Shown: positions 7,345 to 15,491 of the stretch, piece after piece
How the letters are laid out: each line of letters opens with the position of its first letter
How positions within the stretch are numbered: the stretch's first letter is position 1
NCBI GenBank assembly: GCA_027078415.1
Contig: JALWYX010000063.1
Span: 1-38,923 of the forward strand
Direction: 5' to 3'
From: Thermoanaerobaculia bacterium
Lineage (GTDB): Bacteria > Acidobacteriota > Thermoanaerobaculia > JALWYX01
DNA length: 38,923 bases
The notes under the pieces: generated by a model
What the model was told of the DNA's origin: nothing
The model's input: only the letters and a program-made list of their open reading frames with translations
The model's database searches: none
Program-made: the position numbers and the translations under genes

Positions 7345-7713
7345 ATGAGGAAGAATTTTAGTGGTTATTTGAATGAGGGATGTGTTATCAAAGGGTCTTT
7401 GTTTTTCGAAGGTGTATATAGGCTTGAAGGTACTGTGGAGGGAGATATAAAGGGTAACGGTTCTTTTTTCATAGGGAAAACAGGTAAGGTGAAAGGAAAG
7501 TTGGATGTGGATTTCGTGTCTGTTGAGGGAGTTGTAGAGGGTGAAATAGTGGCTTTGGAAAGAGTTGAGATTTTAAAAGGTGGTAGGGTCGAGGGCGAGA
7601 TAAAATCTCCCAATGTGCGTATAGCAGAAGGAGCTTTTGTCAAAGGATATATAGATATGAGTACCCAAGTTAAAGTTAGTAGGATATCTGAGATTTCCCA
7701 ACATCGCGCTTGA
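7345..7713 (+). CDS. Bactofilin family polymer-forming protein
   Basis: A 122-residue protein with the bactofilin right-handed beta-helix pattern of short repeats: GCVIKGSLFFEGVYRLEGTV, then EGDIKG, GKTGKVKGKLDV, GVVEGEIV, LKGGRVEGEIKSP and GAFVKGYIDM. Bactofilins polymerise without nucleotide and act as membrane-bound scaffolds in cell shape, polarity and chromosome organisation. It starts two bases after the rsmG stop, where parA/parB often sit in origin-linked clusters. Its 3' end overlaps the convergent gene at 7676 by 38 bases. Confidence 0.93.
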   Translation: MRKNFSGYLNEGCVIKGSLFFEGVYRLEGTVEGDIKGNGSFFIGKTGKVKGKLDVDFVSVEGVVEGEIVALERVEILKGGRVEGEIKSPNVRIAEGAFVKGYIDMSTQVKVSRISEISQHRA

Positions 7714-9058
7714 TTAAAGAGTGTATAGTTGGAATAAATACTATTGGATTTTTAGCAAGTTGAGTTGAGTCGATAGTTTTGGTAAGGACTTCTCCATCTA
7801 GTTCTCGAGCTATCGGAATGTTTTTTAAATAATATACGGTAGGAACTATATCCCAAATATTCACGTTTATCAAATGAGTTCCAGGTATTATCTTTTCTCC
7901 GTACATTATAAGTAGTCCAGACTCTCTCCTATCAAAATTAAGTGATAATTTACCTCTTAAAGGACCGTATGGATTAGCTACTATTACAACTCTGTCTTGC
8001 GGTAATATGTTCCAGAATTTTTCCACTTTTTGATCTATCTCTATATATTTTTTTACAAGAGCAATTTCGTAAGGTGCGGGAAATAATTCACCTTTTTGCC
8101 TTTTATGTATAAACTCTATATGTTCTCTGTCACTGTTTGTAAGGTCTGAGATTGCCAGAAAAATAATTTCAGCGTCGTGGATAGATATCGAGCCTATCTG
8201 AGAGTAAATATAGGGCAAAAGGTCGTGCCATTCTCCTACCAGTTTAATGTTTATTCCTAAGCGGTTGAATATATCCCACAAAGGTGGGAAAGAGAAAGTA
8301 ACGTGACAAACTTCGCCAAAAAGAAAGGGTTTTGGAAACAGATAAAGTCTTACCTGGCTTGCGGTAGTAGATATGCATACAGCTGTATCGTTAAATAGTT
8401 TATGTTTGTAAGGTTTTACACCTGTTGTAAGAGATGCCCACATAGGTATTTTCCAGTATGGATAAATAGGTTTAATACGTGCCCAGCTTCCATTCTTGTA
8501 TATCTTTTTAAAAAACGGTAGTTTCCCTTCTTCTATTAATTGGAGCAGTACATCTGTAGATAAATTTTCTATAGAAACAAAGAGAAGAGAAGTTTGATTC
8601 GGTTCAGGAATAGTAGGGAAAGGAGTAGGTTTAACCTCTGTTTTGTAAGCCATTCTTCTTTCTATAAGGGCTGTTAATATTAATACCCATAAAATTGTTT
8701 GAAGTAACGTTTTTTTCCTAAAGTTCTCTATTGCAACAGCTATTCCCGTTGCTAATATTACCCACCCACTGGCTTTTAACATTCTTATGTAAAGCCCTGG
8801 AACAAGAAAACTCTCTAAATATATACAATGGAAGATATAGTAGATTGAGGTAATAGCGACGGCGATAAGATTTGTTTTTTTGGTAATCAAGGATAAACCT
8901 ACTAGAATGGGAGCCCATATCATCCAATTGGATAGAAGTATGGTAAGGATTACTTTCCATTTTTTCTCTAAGTCGGGATTTAGATAATAGTAAGATACCG
9001 TTATAGAACAAGATAACATAAAGGACAACAGAAGTACTCGAATAATTTCTTTTCTCAT
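7676..9058 (-). CDS. Membrane protein with a degenerate alkaline-phosphatase-superfamily domain
   Basis: About 460 residues from the ATG at 9058. The first 130 residues hold about five hydrophobic segments. The rest follows the type I phosphodiesterase/nucleotide pyrophosphatase pattern: LLFVSIENLSTDVL, LPFFKKIYKNG, PMWASLTTGVKPYKHKLF, KYIEIDQKVEKFWNILPQDRVVIVA and NIWDIVPTVYYLKNIP...LDGEVL. Key catalytic positions look lost: the usual metal Asp in the first strand reads Glu, no convincing Thr/Ser nucleophile stands before PMWAS, and the usual SDHG reads NPYG. A longer reading to 9145 would run into pyrF, so 9058 is preferred; a TAGTAT box lies seven bases upstream. Probably a pseudoenzyme or a binding protein. 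Confidence 0.75.
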   Translation of the reverse strand: MRKEIIRVLLLSFMLSCSITVSYYYLNPDLEKKWKVILTILLSNWMIWAPILVGLSLITKKTNLIAVAITSIYYIFHCIYLESFLVPGLYIRMLKASGWVILATGIAVAIENFRKKTLLQTILWVLILTALIERRMAYKTEVKPTPFPTIPEPNQTSLLFVSIENLSTDVLLQLIEEGKLPFFKKIYKNGSWARIKPIYPYWKIPMWASLTTGVKPYKHKLFNDTAVCISTTASQVRLYLFPKPFLFGEVCHVTFSFPPLWDIFNRLGINIKLVGEWHDLLPYIYSQIGSISIHDAEIIFLAISDLTNSDREHIEFIHKRQKGELFPAPYEIALVKKYIEIDQKVEKFWNILPQDRVVIVANPYGPLRGKLSLNFDRRESGLLIMYGEKIIPGTHLINVNIWDIVPTVYYLKNIPIARELDGEVLTKTIDSTQLAKNPIVFIPTIHSLIKRDVGKSQISY

Positions 9059-9064
9059 TACTGA

Positions 9065-9071
9065 TATACTA
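9065..9071. promoter_or_regulatory. Overlapping divergent -10 boxes of pyrF and the phosphatase-fold gene
   Basis: The plus strand reads TATACT at 9065-9070, eight bases before the pyrF ATG (9079). The minus strand reads TAGTAT at 9071-9066, seven bases before the ATG of the opposite gene (9058). Only 20 bases separate the two start codons and neither gene has a Shine-Dalgarno sequence. Both transcripts would be leaderless or nearly so, and the promoters mutually exclusive. No convincing -35 was seen for either. Confidence 0.45.
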
Positions 9072-9078
9072 CAAAATA

Positions 9079-9798
9079 ATGGATTTTCGTTGGTGTAGAG
9101 AAAAAGTTTTTTTTGCTTTGGATTGTAACGATTGGGAAACAGCAAAGCGGTGGATATCGTTTTTTTCTCCCAGGGTTAGGGCAGTTAAGGTTGGTTTAGA
9201 GGCGTGGTTTTCCTTTGGTATAAAAGCTGTTGAAGAGATAGTGAAAAATGGAGGAAAAGTGTTTTTGGATCTTAAACTTCATGATATACCAAGGACTGTG
9301 GAAAGAACGGTCTCAGCTCTAAGCAGAAACAACGTTGAATTTTTAACTGTCCATCTTTCTGGAGGTAGAAGAGTTTTAAGGGCGGCTGTGGAAGGGTCGA
9401 AAAGCAGGATAAAAATTTTAGGAGTTACTTTGCTTACACATCTAAGTGAAGAGGAAATAGATTCGATTTACGGACACAAATACAAGGTTTTAGAACGTAT
9501 GAAAACTGTAGCTATTGAAGAAGGTGCTTACGGTGTAATAACTTCTCCTCACGAGTTGCATATTTTTAGGTGTTCTCGTTTAGTTAAGGTAACACCAGGT
9601 ATAAGAATTAGAAATGTGTCATTAGATGATCAGCGAAGGGTTGCCTCTCCTTTAGAAGCGTTGGAAAAAGGAGCAGATTTTATAGTGGTTGGTAGAGCTT
9701 TGTCTTTAGATGAAGAAAGTTCTCTAACAACCGATATGGAAGTTTTGAAAAGCAACTTAGCTGTATTAGAGAATAATATTTCTAGAAGTAGAAAATAG
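9079..9798 (+). CDS. pyrF: Orotidine 5'-phosphate decarboxylase
   Basis: Catalyses the last step of UMP synthesis, decarboxylation of OMP. The 239-residue TIM barrel has VFFALDCNDWETA at strand 1, the catalytic network FLDLKLHDIPRT (Asp-x-Lys-x-x-Asp), a later TPGIR loop binding the phosphate, and GADFIVVGRAL at the last phosphate-binding strand. Length is normal for the bacterial group I enzyme. No other pyr gene is nearby. The 3' end overlaps the convergent gene at 9782 by 17 bases. Confidence 0.96.
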   Translation: MDFRWCREKVFFALDCNDWETAKRWISFFSPRVRAVKVGLEAWFSFGIKAVEEIVKNGGKVFLDLKLHDIPRTVERTVSALSRNNVEFLTVHLSGGRRVLRAAVEGSKSRIKILGVTLLTHLSEEEIDSIYGHKYKVLERMKTVAIEEGAYGVITSPHELHIFRCSRLVKVTPGIRIRNVSLDDQRRVASPLEALEKGADFIVVGRALSLDEESSLTTDMEVLKSNLAVLENNISRSRK

Positions 9799-10174
9799 GT
9801 CTGTCTAGTTCTAATACTACATTTCTTTTATATGTGTAAAGATCGAATGGTAACAGTGGTACGTCTTCTACGTATCTTACTTTCATTATTATTCTTCCAG
9901 ATCTTATCTTTACATCTACATCTTTCCTTTTTACTGGTATACCCATCTCTATAGCTCTTTTGTATATGAAGCGCTCTATCTTCCTAGCTTCTGTACGCGC
10001 GGCCCATTTAGCTTGTTCTGTCATAAGATCTTGTAACTCCATCTCCTTTACCTTAGACTTTGATAGTTGTATAGCCATATATACCAATACTGCTACGAAT
10101 ACCAAGAAAATTATTACCTTTATGATAGTACCGTTACCTCTTTCTCGGGTTATAGTACTTATCTTTGTTAGCAT
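9782..10174 (-). CDS. Small one-TM membrane protein, possibly DUF4845-like
   Basis: A 130-residue protein with one N-terminal membrane segment (IIKVIIFLVFVAVLVYMAIQL, about residues 17-37) and a charged soluble domain rich in Arg/Lys that ends in beta-strand-like segments (VDVKIRSGRIIMKVRYVEDV). Topology, size and a place downstream of lepB recall the DUF4845 proteins found next to lepB in many Proteobacteria, but this is a weak recognition. The start is secure: AAGGAGGT precedes the ATG, and an extended -10 promoter lies just upstream, so it can be transcribed independently of the lepB genes. Confidence 0.7.
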   Translation of the reverse strand: MLTKISTITRERGNGTIIKVIIFLVFVAVLVYMAIQLSKSKVKEMELQDLMTEQAKWAARTEARKIERFIYKRAIEMGIPVKRKDVDVKIRSGRIIMKVRYVEDVPLLPFDLYTYKRNVVLELDRPIFYF

Positions 10175-10199
10175 ACTTTTAACCTCCTTACCTTTGAAG

Positions 10200-10208
10200 A
10201 TTATAACA
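10200..10208 (-). promoter_or_regulatory. Extended -10 promoter TGTTATAAT for the small membrane gene
   Basis: The minus strand carries TGTTATAAT, a consensus TATAAT with a TGn extension, about 25 bases before the ATG at 10174 and upstream of a strong AAGGAGGT ribosome binding site. It is identical to the element before the tRNA-Ser genes. A good -35 is not visible. Confidence 0.65.
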
Positions 10209-10231
10209 TTTTATAGGATTAGCTTTATTCT

Positions 10232-10783
10232 TTAGAAGAGTTGAAAAATGATCTTGGATTTTACAAAATTTTTTGCTACTAGTCCCCAGAATCTAGAGTC
10301 GTAAGACAGGTCTCTATTATCTCCTAGGACGAAGTAGTAGTTGTTGGTAACTTCAACGGAAGGCATATGGTCTCGGTAACGGAATTTTTCTTCTAGAAGG
10401 AACGAATTTGGGTATACCCTCGAGTCTTCGAATTGTACGTAATTTTCGTTGAGCTTTTTACCGTTAAGGTAAACACTCTTACTTTTTATAACTACTTTGT
10501 CTCCTGGTATTGCTATTACTCTTTTTATAAAAAGATTATCTGGTTTGTCGGGGTATCTAAACGCTATAATCTCTCCCCTTTTTGGTTCTCTTATAGGTAA
10601 CAAATTTTTCTCCCAGTCGAATAGATATTTTGAGAATATAAACTTGTTAGCTACAACAACTGATCCTACTGGTAAAGAGGGTTCCATAGATTTATCTGAT
10701 ATTTTGTAGGTTTCTATTAGATAGGTTCTTATGAATATGGCTACATTTAGATAAAGAAATATAAGGGTTTTATCTGACCACAT
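10232..10783 (-). CDS. Signal peptidase I, shorter paralogue
   Basis: A 183-residue S26 signal peptidase with one N-terminal membrane segment. The Ser/Lys dyad is present: Ser32 in DKSMEPSLPVG and Lys87 in FIKRVIAIPGD, followed by LGDNRDLSYDSRFWG. It cleaves signal peptides on the outer face of the inner membrane. It overlaps the upstream, longer lepB by 14 bases and shares its architecture, so it is a tandem duplicate that has diverged. It ends directly after the last conserved strand (KSKIIFQLF). Confidence 0.93.
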   Translation of the reverse strand: MWSDKTLIFLYLNVAIFIRTYLIETYKISDKSMEPSLPVGSVVVANKFIFSKYLFDWEKNLLPIREPKRGEIIAFRYPDKPDNLFIKRVIAIPGDKVVIKSKSVYLNGKKLNENYVQFEDSRVYPNSFLLEEKFRYRDHMPSVEVTNNYYFVLGDNRDLSYDSRFWGLVAKNFVKSKIIFQLF

Positions 10784-11468
10784 GAAAAGTTCGTGACCAT
10801 CGTGTTTTAGGTATAAATCCTATGGTAGTTCTTATTAGGTGGATAGCTAAAGTTATCGCGTTTATAGGTTCACCGTTAGCTCCTAATGTATGGCCTCCGT
10901 AAGACCAGTACACTAGGAAAGCTCTACCTCTTATGTGGCTTCTAGGAAGATCCCCCCAGAATCTAGAGTCGTTGGAAAAATCTCTGTTGTCACCTAAAAA
11001 GAAGAAGTGATTTTCTCGCACCTTGAAAGGTCCAAAGAAGTCTCGCGGTGGTGCTGAAGGTCCCTGCAAAATAAATGGATCTCTGAATATCGCGTAGGCG
11101 GATTCGTCGATATTTTTCCCGTTCAGATAGAGCTGTTTTGCTTGAATGGTTATTATATCTCCAGGTAATCCTATCAATCTTTTTACCAGATCCATCATAG
11201 GTGTCTCTTTCGATCTGAAAATTACCACGTCACCTCTTTTTGGGTCTCTAAAGGGTAAAAATTTCTTTTCCCACTCCCATTTTGTTGGTCCATATATGAA
11301 TTTGTTTACAAAAAGGTGGTCCCCTATAAGTAAAGTATTCTCCATAGAACTACTAGGTATATAAAACGTTTTAACTATATAAAGGTTTATAAAGATAAGG
11401 AATGCTACCGCTACTAGAATAGCATCTATATATTCTGTTGCTTTGCTTTTATTTTTTTCTTGAGCCAT
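10770..11468 (-). CDS. lepB: Signal peptidase I
   Basis: A 232-residue S26 leader peptidase. After a charged N-terminus there is one membrane segment (about residues 14-32). Then come box B with the nucleophile Ser41 (IPSSSMENTLLIGD), box C (PKRGDVVIFRS), the general-base Lys96 in VKRLIGLPGD, and box E GDNRDFSNDSRFWGDLPR. Compared with the neighbouring paralogue it keeps a C-terminal extension. It follows the PEBP-family gene by 11 bases at the distal end of the long minus-strand operon. Confidence 0.95.
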   Translation of the reverse strand: MAQEKNKSKATEYIDAILVAVAFLIFINLYIVKTFYIPSSSMENTLLIGDHLFVNKFIYGPTKWEWEKKFLPFRDPKRGDVVIFRSKETPMMDLVKRLIGLPGDIITIQAKQLYLNGKNIDESAYAIFRDPFILQGPSAPPRDFFGPFKVRENHFFFLGDNRDFSNDSRFWGDLPRSHIRGRAFLVYWSYGGHTLGANGEPINAITLAIHLIRTTIGFIPKTRWSRTFHVVR

Positions 11469-11479
11469 TTTATTTATAG

Positions 11480-12004
11480 CTATTTTTTCTTTTTGTATGT
11501 ACCCATTAGAACGGTCTCTGCTAATATGTGATTTTCCATAGCTGCCCGTAATTCTTTTGCAGTAGGTTTTTCGATTTCTAATTTTTTGTCTAGAGCGTAT
11601 AGTCGGAAAAAGTAACGGTGTCTACCTATAGGGGGGCAAGGACCTCCATACCCTGTTTTTCCCCAGCTGTTAATACCGTCCTTAGCTCCAGCTGGCGTTT
11701 GACCATCCTTAATGGAGTTTATTTCCGGAGGTATGTTAAATATAACCCAATGGATCCATAACATTTTTGGTTTTTCAGGATCAGGAGCATCAGGATCTTC
11801 CATTATAAGAGCTAAACTTTTTGTACCACTGGGTATGTTACTCCAAACTATAGTAGGGGCTATATCTTCTCCTTCACATGTAAATTTGGTAGGTATCTCT
11901 TTTCCGTTTTCTATATCAGGAGAATAGATTTTGAAGTTATTTGCCATAATTATCCTCCCTGCAAATAAGATGGATATTAGGATTGTACACACTTTTCTAT
12001 TCAT
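11480..12004 (-). CDS. YbhB/YbcL-type PEBP (Raf kinase inhibitor-like) protein
   Basis: A phosphatidylethanolamine-binding-protein fold: FTCEGEDIAPTIVWSNIPSGTKSLALIMEDPDAP, then LWIHWVIFNIPP and GYGGPCPPIGRHRYFFRLYALD, with the DPDAP and GxHRYxF ligand-pocket motifs. The biological role of bacterial members is poorly known. Two starts are possible. The ATG at 12004 overlaps the add stop (ATGA) and encodes a signal-peptide-like segment (MNRKVCTILISILFAG). An inner ATG at 11947 has a much better Shine-Dalgarno sequence (GGGAGGATAATT) and would give a 155-residue cytoplasmic protein beginning MANNFKIYSPD. Both may be used. Confidence 0.9.
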   Translation of the reverse strand: MNRKVCTILISILFAGRIIMANNFKIYSPDIENGKEIPTKFTCEGEDIAPTIVWSNIPSGTKSLALIMEDPDAPDPEKPKMLWIHWVIFNIPPEINSIKDGQTPAGAKDGINSWGKTGYGGPCPPIGRHRYFFRLYALDKKLEIEKPTAKELRAAMENHILAETVLMGTYKKKK

Positions 12005-12951
12005 TTTTTAACCTTCTTGAAAGAAAAATTAAAAGATTTCTCGATTATCTCGATTATACTACTTTCCTCTAAGATCTTTGCAACGTTTTCCAATTCCTTA
12101 TTTAGCGAAATGTTGAACATCCCAGGGTCATCTGTGGCTAAAGTTACTTCTATGCCTTTCTCTACGAAGGTTTTTATAGGGTGTTCTTCGAGCCTTTTTA
12201 CTGCTCCTAAAATAAGATTGGATGTGGGACAACACTCTACAATTATTGTGCGTTTTTTGATCTCCTCTATAAGATTAGGATAGTCTTTTATGGATAGTCC
12301 ATGGCCTATTCTACTCGGTTGAACAAATTCTAGTGCTTCCCATACTGCCTCAGGAGGCCCAAACTCTCCAGCATGAGCTACCGTTGCTAATCCATATTCT
12401 TTTGCTGTTTTGAAATGTTCTTTAAAAGCTTTGGCTTTTCCTAACTCCTCAAATCCTGATAATCCTAAAGCTACGACTCCCTTGTTCTTGTTGGTTATTG
12501 CTAATTCTAGTGTTTTATCAGCCAGTTCTAGAGGGTAACCTCTTACTATATCAAATATCCAAAAAAAGTATATACCTTTCTTTTCCAATTGTTTCTGTTC
12601 TTCTCCTAGAACTTCTACGAATTCGTCTATTGGTTTTTTCTGAGCTACGTGAGTTGCTATTGTGAAGTGTATTTCACTTAATATCACGTTGTTATTTTTC
12701 TGCTGAGAAGCTAGGTTTCTTATAACCATTGAAAGATCCTGAGGAGTTTTTATAAAAGAGCTTATAAATAAATAGCTTTCTACAAATTCTTTGAAGTTTT
12801 TAAAAGAGAAAAATTTTTTTACGCTATTGGAAGAATAGAGTGTAGAATTCTTTTCTACCAATTTTGCAAGAAGAGCAGGAGTGATGGATCCTTCTAAATG
12901 AAGGTGTAGTTCTACTTTAGGTAAGTAGGTGAAATTATATACATTTTTCAT
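12001..12951 (-). CDS. add: Adenosine deaminase family protein
   Basis: A 316-residue metal-dependent amidohydrolase of the adenosine/adenine deaminase family. Zinc and catalytic motifs are present: PKVELHLHLEGS near residue 11, VAHAGEFGPPEAVW, RIGHGLSI, ECCPTSNLILG and LATDDPGMF. It would deaminate adenosine or adenine in purine salvage. The sequence alone does not separate adenosine deaminase from the adenine deaminase subgroup. It overlaps coaD by 17 bases upstream and the PEBP gene downstream. Confidence 0.92.
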   Translation of the reverse strand: MKNVYNFTYLPKVELHLHLEGSITPALLAKLVEKNSTLYSSNSVKKFFSFKNFKEFVESYLFISSFIKTPQDLSMVIRNLASQQKNNNVILSEIHFTIATHVAQKKPIDEFVEVLGEEQKQLEKKGIYFFWIFDIVRGYPLELADKTLELAITNKNKGVVALGLSGFEELGKAKAFKEHFKTAKEYGLATVAHAGEFGPPEAVWEALEFVQPSRIGHGLSIKDYPNLIEEIKKRTIIVECCPTSNLILGAVKRLEEHPIKTFVEKGIEVTLATDDPGMFNISLNKELENVAKILEESSIIEIIEKSFNFSFKKVKK

Positions 12952-13429
12952 TGTATTTTTTCTTTAAGGCTTCTAATACAGGATCTGATACAAATTTGTC
13001 AACTTCACCTTTTAGGAAAAATATTTCCTTTATGAGTCTACTTGATAAAAAGCTAAACTCCTCCTTTGTTACAAAGAAAACCGTCTCTATTGTTGGAAGT
13101 AAACTTCGGTTTATATGAGCCATCTGAAGCTCGTATTCAAAATCTGAGTAAGTTCTCAATCCTCTTATTATTGTTAAAGCTCCCACCTCTTTTAGGAAAT
13201 CTACTAACAATCCTTCGAAGCTTTTTACCTCTATTTTGGGTATCTTTTTGACTGTCTCTTTTATCATCTCTATCCGTTCTTGTGGAGTAAAAAGGGTTTT
13301 TTTGTTTGCATTGTGCAATACACCTATTATTATTCTGTCGAATACTTTAGCAGCCCTGCTTACTATATCGAAGTGACCATTATGGAAAGGGTCAAATGAT
13401 CCTGGGTATACCGCGATCTTATTTACCAT
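12935..13429 (-). CDS. coaD: Phosphopantetheine adenylyltransferase
   Basis: Catalyses the fourth step of coenzyme A synthesis, joining ATP and 4'-phosphopantetheine. The 164-residue protein has the nucleotidyltransferase signature YPGSFDPFHNGHFDIV, with the HxGH-type motif near the N-terminus, then IIIGVLHNANKK, the family segment IIRGLRTYSDFEYE and the ETVFF...SSRLIKEI region. The ATG at 13429 overlaps the end of the propeller gene by 11 bases. Confidence 0.97.
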   Translation of the reverse strand: MVNKIAVYPGSFDPFHNGHFDIVSRAAKVFDRIIIGVLHNANKKTLFTPQERIEMIKETVKKIPKIEVKSFEGLLVDFLKEVGALTIIRGLRTYSDFEYELQMAHINRSLLPTIETVFFVTKEEFSFLSSRLIKEIFFLKGEVDKFVSDPVLEALKKKYNEKCI

Positions 13430-15491
13430 CTATAATTTTTGTTGTTTGGTTGTCAAAATCGTCTACAGCTTTTACTATTGCGAAGTCAAAATTTTTATCT
13501 ATTTTAAATTGCTCTTGCTTTTCATCTAGAAGACCGTCTTTTGGAACCATAGGTTGCCATTCTCCTCCATTATAGCTTATATACACATATTTTAAGGGAG
13601 AGATAGCGTCTTCTACATGCACTTCTCTACCTAAGATATTTATTATAGGAGGTGAATTGTCTACAGTTATTGGTATAGTAGTATACTCAGTCTCTTTGGG
13701 TTCCGAAAACTGTTTTTCACCTGCGTCGGAGAATATGACCTTTACAGGATATTTGCCATCGGGTAAAACTGAAAGATCGAAACTGTAAAAATTTTTCTCT
13801 ATCTCCTCCGCTACCGTTATCCATCTATCTTTAACCTTAACTTTTATAGCGGCTTTTACTTCGTCACCGTTTGGATCCTTTACTTTCCATTTGATTGTCC
13901 GGAAACCTTTTTTCCATGCCGTTCGCCACCTACCTTGTGAAGATTCTTTTGAATCTTTTATGGTAGTGAATATACTTTCTTTTGATGGGGAATAAGTTTC
14001 ATATGAGGAAGAGGGTGAGAAATTGTAACTTATATAAACTTTACCCGGTTCTAGTACCTCTATTTTCTCTATTTCGGGAGGCAAATTCTCTTGAATATAA
14101 GATAGATTGACCTCATTTATATAGGAGTAAGGAGATTTTATTATCGCTTTCCATTGGACGTATCTACCCTCGGGAACCTTTTGGGAATAGGGATAATTGC
14201 TGACCTTGTACCATTTGCTCCAACTAGAGTCTGGTTTACTACTCATGCCTGATCTTATTTCAAGTGTTATGTGCTGTTCACCTGAACCCTCATACCACAC
14301 TGTGCCAAACCTTGAGGGTAGTTTGGCATCGTATACGGGGCTTATATATTCGCCACTCTCGGCTTTCTCTAAGTAGAATAAGCCTGATGAGGAAGTGGTT
14401 AGCACGATAATTTTGTCCTCTGAACCGTTTACTTTTACCAAGTGTTGTTCTTTGAATCGGGCTTCTAAAGATAGATTTTTCCCATCCCAACGGTACAGAT
14501 TACCGTTTGCTCCAGTAGCTATCCATAGGGAGTTGTTTATCAAATGGATATCGTGGATAGTTTCGTTTTTAAATCTTTTTATCACTTTCGGTACTTTGTC
14601 GTTTAACTCTATAAGTTCTGAATCTACACCTTTAAAACCTGGAGGCCTAGAGCCTATTATTGTGGAGTAAAATTCTGAATCGGTTGAGTCTTTCTCATCT
14701 TTAGTATCGTCTTTTTTCTCTTTTTGTGGCGGAGAAAATGAAATTCTACTATCTTGTGACGATACTAAGGCAGCAAAGATCTTGCCCTCCTTTGTTATTT
14801 CTAAATCTACAACTTCTGTTAGTTCTGAGTTATACAATATTTCTATTTTTCCGTCGCTCGTTAGAGAGACTATTTGACCGTTGCCAGCTGTACCTATAAT
14901 TAATTTTTTATCGTTGGAAGACAACGATCTTATATGAAAGTCGCTGGATTGCCATATGACTTTACTTTTTCCTCCTTCTTGGAGTTGATATAGTTTTCCT
15001 TCTATACCAGTTGCAACATAGATTTTATCTTTAAATATCTCTATATCCCATATATAGGCCTCTTTTAGACTCCACTCTTCTACTACCTTACCGTCTACTA
15101 TTTTGTAAACTTTTCCCCACGGAGAGGTACCTGCTAATACTGTGTTGTTTTTTTGAACTTTTAGTGTGAAAATTTGGGATTCAGAAAGTTGAAGTAGTGT
15201 GTCTGTTTTTTTTCCCTCTTTTAAAATTAGTAATTTTCCCTCATTACCGGTTCCTACCAAAATACCTTCCTTGAACGGTGCAAATGTAAGGACAAAAGGT
15301 TCTTTTAACTGTATTTTTTCCTGTTTAGAATATCCTAGAGATACAACACCTTGATCGTTTATTCTAATTCCTTTAAACTCTCCTTTCTTAAAATTTTCAA
15401 AACCTGAGGTTTTAAAGATTTTAGGTCGACTGGCAAAAGCCGCATGCATATTTATAACCAAAATAACAACTTTAAGTATCCTTTTTTTCAT
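13419..15491 (-). CDS. Secreted beta-propeller protein, function unknown
   Basis: A 690-residue exported protein with an N-terminal signal peptide (hydrophobic run ILKVVILVINMHAAFA). Residues about 30-370 form a propeller of repeats with the pattern xhhGTxxxGKhhxh: LVGTGNEGKLLIL, LAGTSPWGKVYKI, YVATGIEGKLYQL, IIGTAGNGQIVSL and, after a lysine- and aspartate-rich insert, WIATGANGNLYRW. The C-terminal half is rich in short strands and includes a fibronectin-like segment (WRTAWKKGFRTIKWKVKDPNGDEV) and DNSPPIINILG. It begins inside the 3' end of the S55 protease gene, 20 bases of overlap, so the two are probably made together and may act together in the periplasm or on the surface. Confidence 0.8.
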   Translation of the reverse strand: MKKRILKVVILVINMHAAFASRPKIFKTSGFENFKKGEFKGIRINDQGVVSLGYSKQEKIQLKEPFVLTFAPFKEGILVGTGNEGKLLILKEGKKTDTLLQLSESQIFTLKVQKNNTVLAGTSPWGKVYKIVDGKVVEEWSLKEAYIWDIEIFKDKIYVATGIEGKLYQLQEGGKSKVIWQSSDFHIRSLSSNDKKLIIGTAGNGQIVSLTSDGKIEILYNSELTEVVDLEITKEGKIFAALVSSQDSRISFSPPQKEKKDDTKDEKDSTDSEFYSTIIGSRPPGFKGVDSELIELNDKVPKVIKRFKNETIHDIHLINNSLWIATGANGNLYRWDGKNLSLEARFKEQHLVKVNGSEDKIIVLTTSSSGLFYLEKAESGEYISPVYDAKLPSRFGTVWYEGSGEQHITLEIRSGMSSKPDSSWSKWYKVSNYPYSQKVPEGRYVQWKAIIKSPYSYINEVNLSYIQENLPPEIEKIEVLEPGKVYISYNFSPSSSYETYSPSKESIFTTIKDSKESSQGRWRTAWKKGFRTIKWKVKDPNGDEVKAAIKVKVKDRWITVAEEIEKNFYSFDLSVLPDGKYPVKVIFSDAGEKQFSEPKETEYTTIPITVDNSPPIINILGREVHVEDAISPLKYVYISYNGGEWQPMVPKDGLLDEKQEQFKIDKNFDFAIVKAVDDFDNQTTKIIDGK

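Noticed and set aside
3957-7713. Replication origin adjacent to rpmH
   Set aside because: The gene cluster is typical of origin regions, but no dnaA gene and no group of DnaA-box-like repeats were seen in the window.
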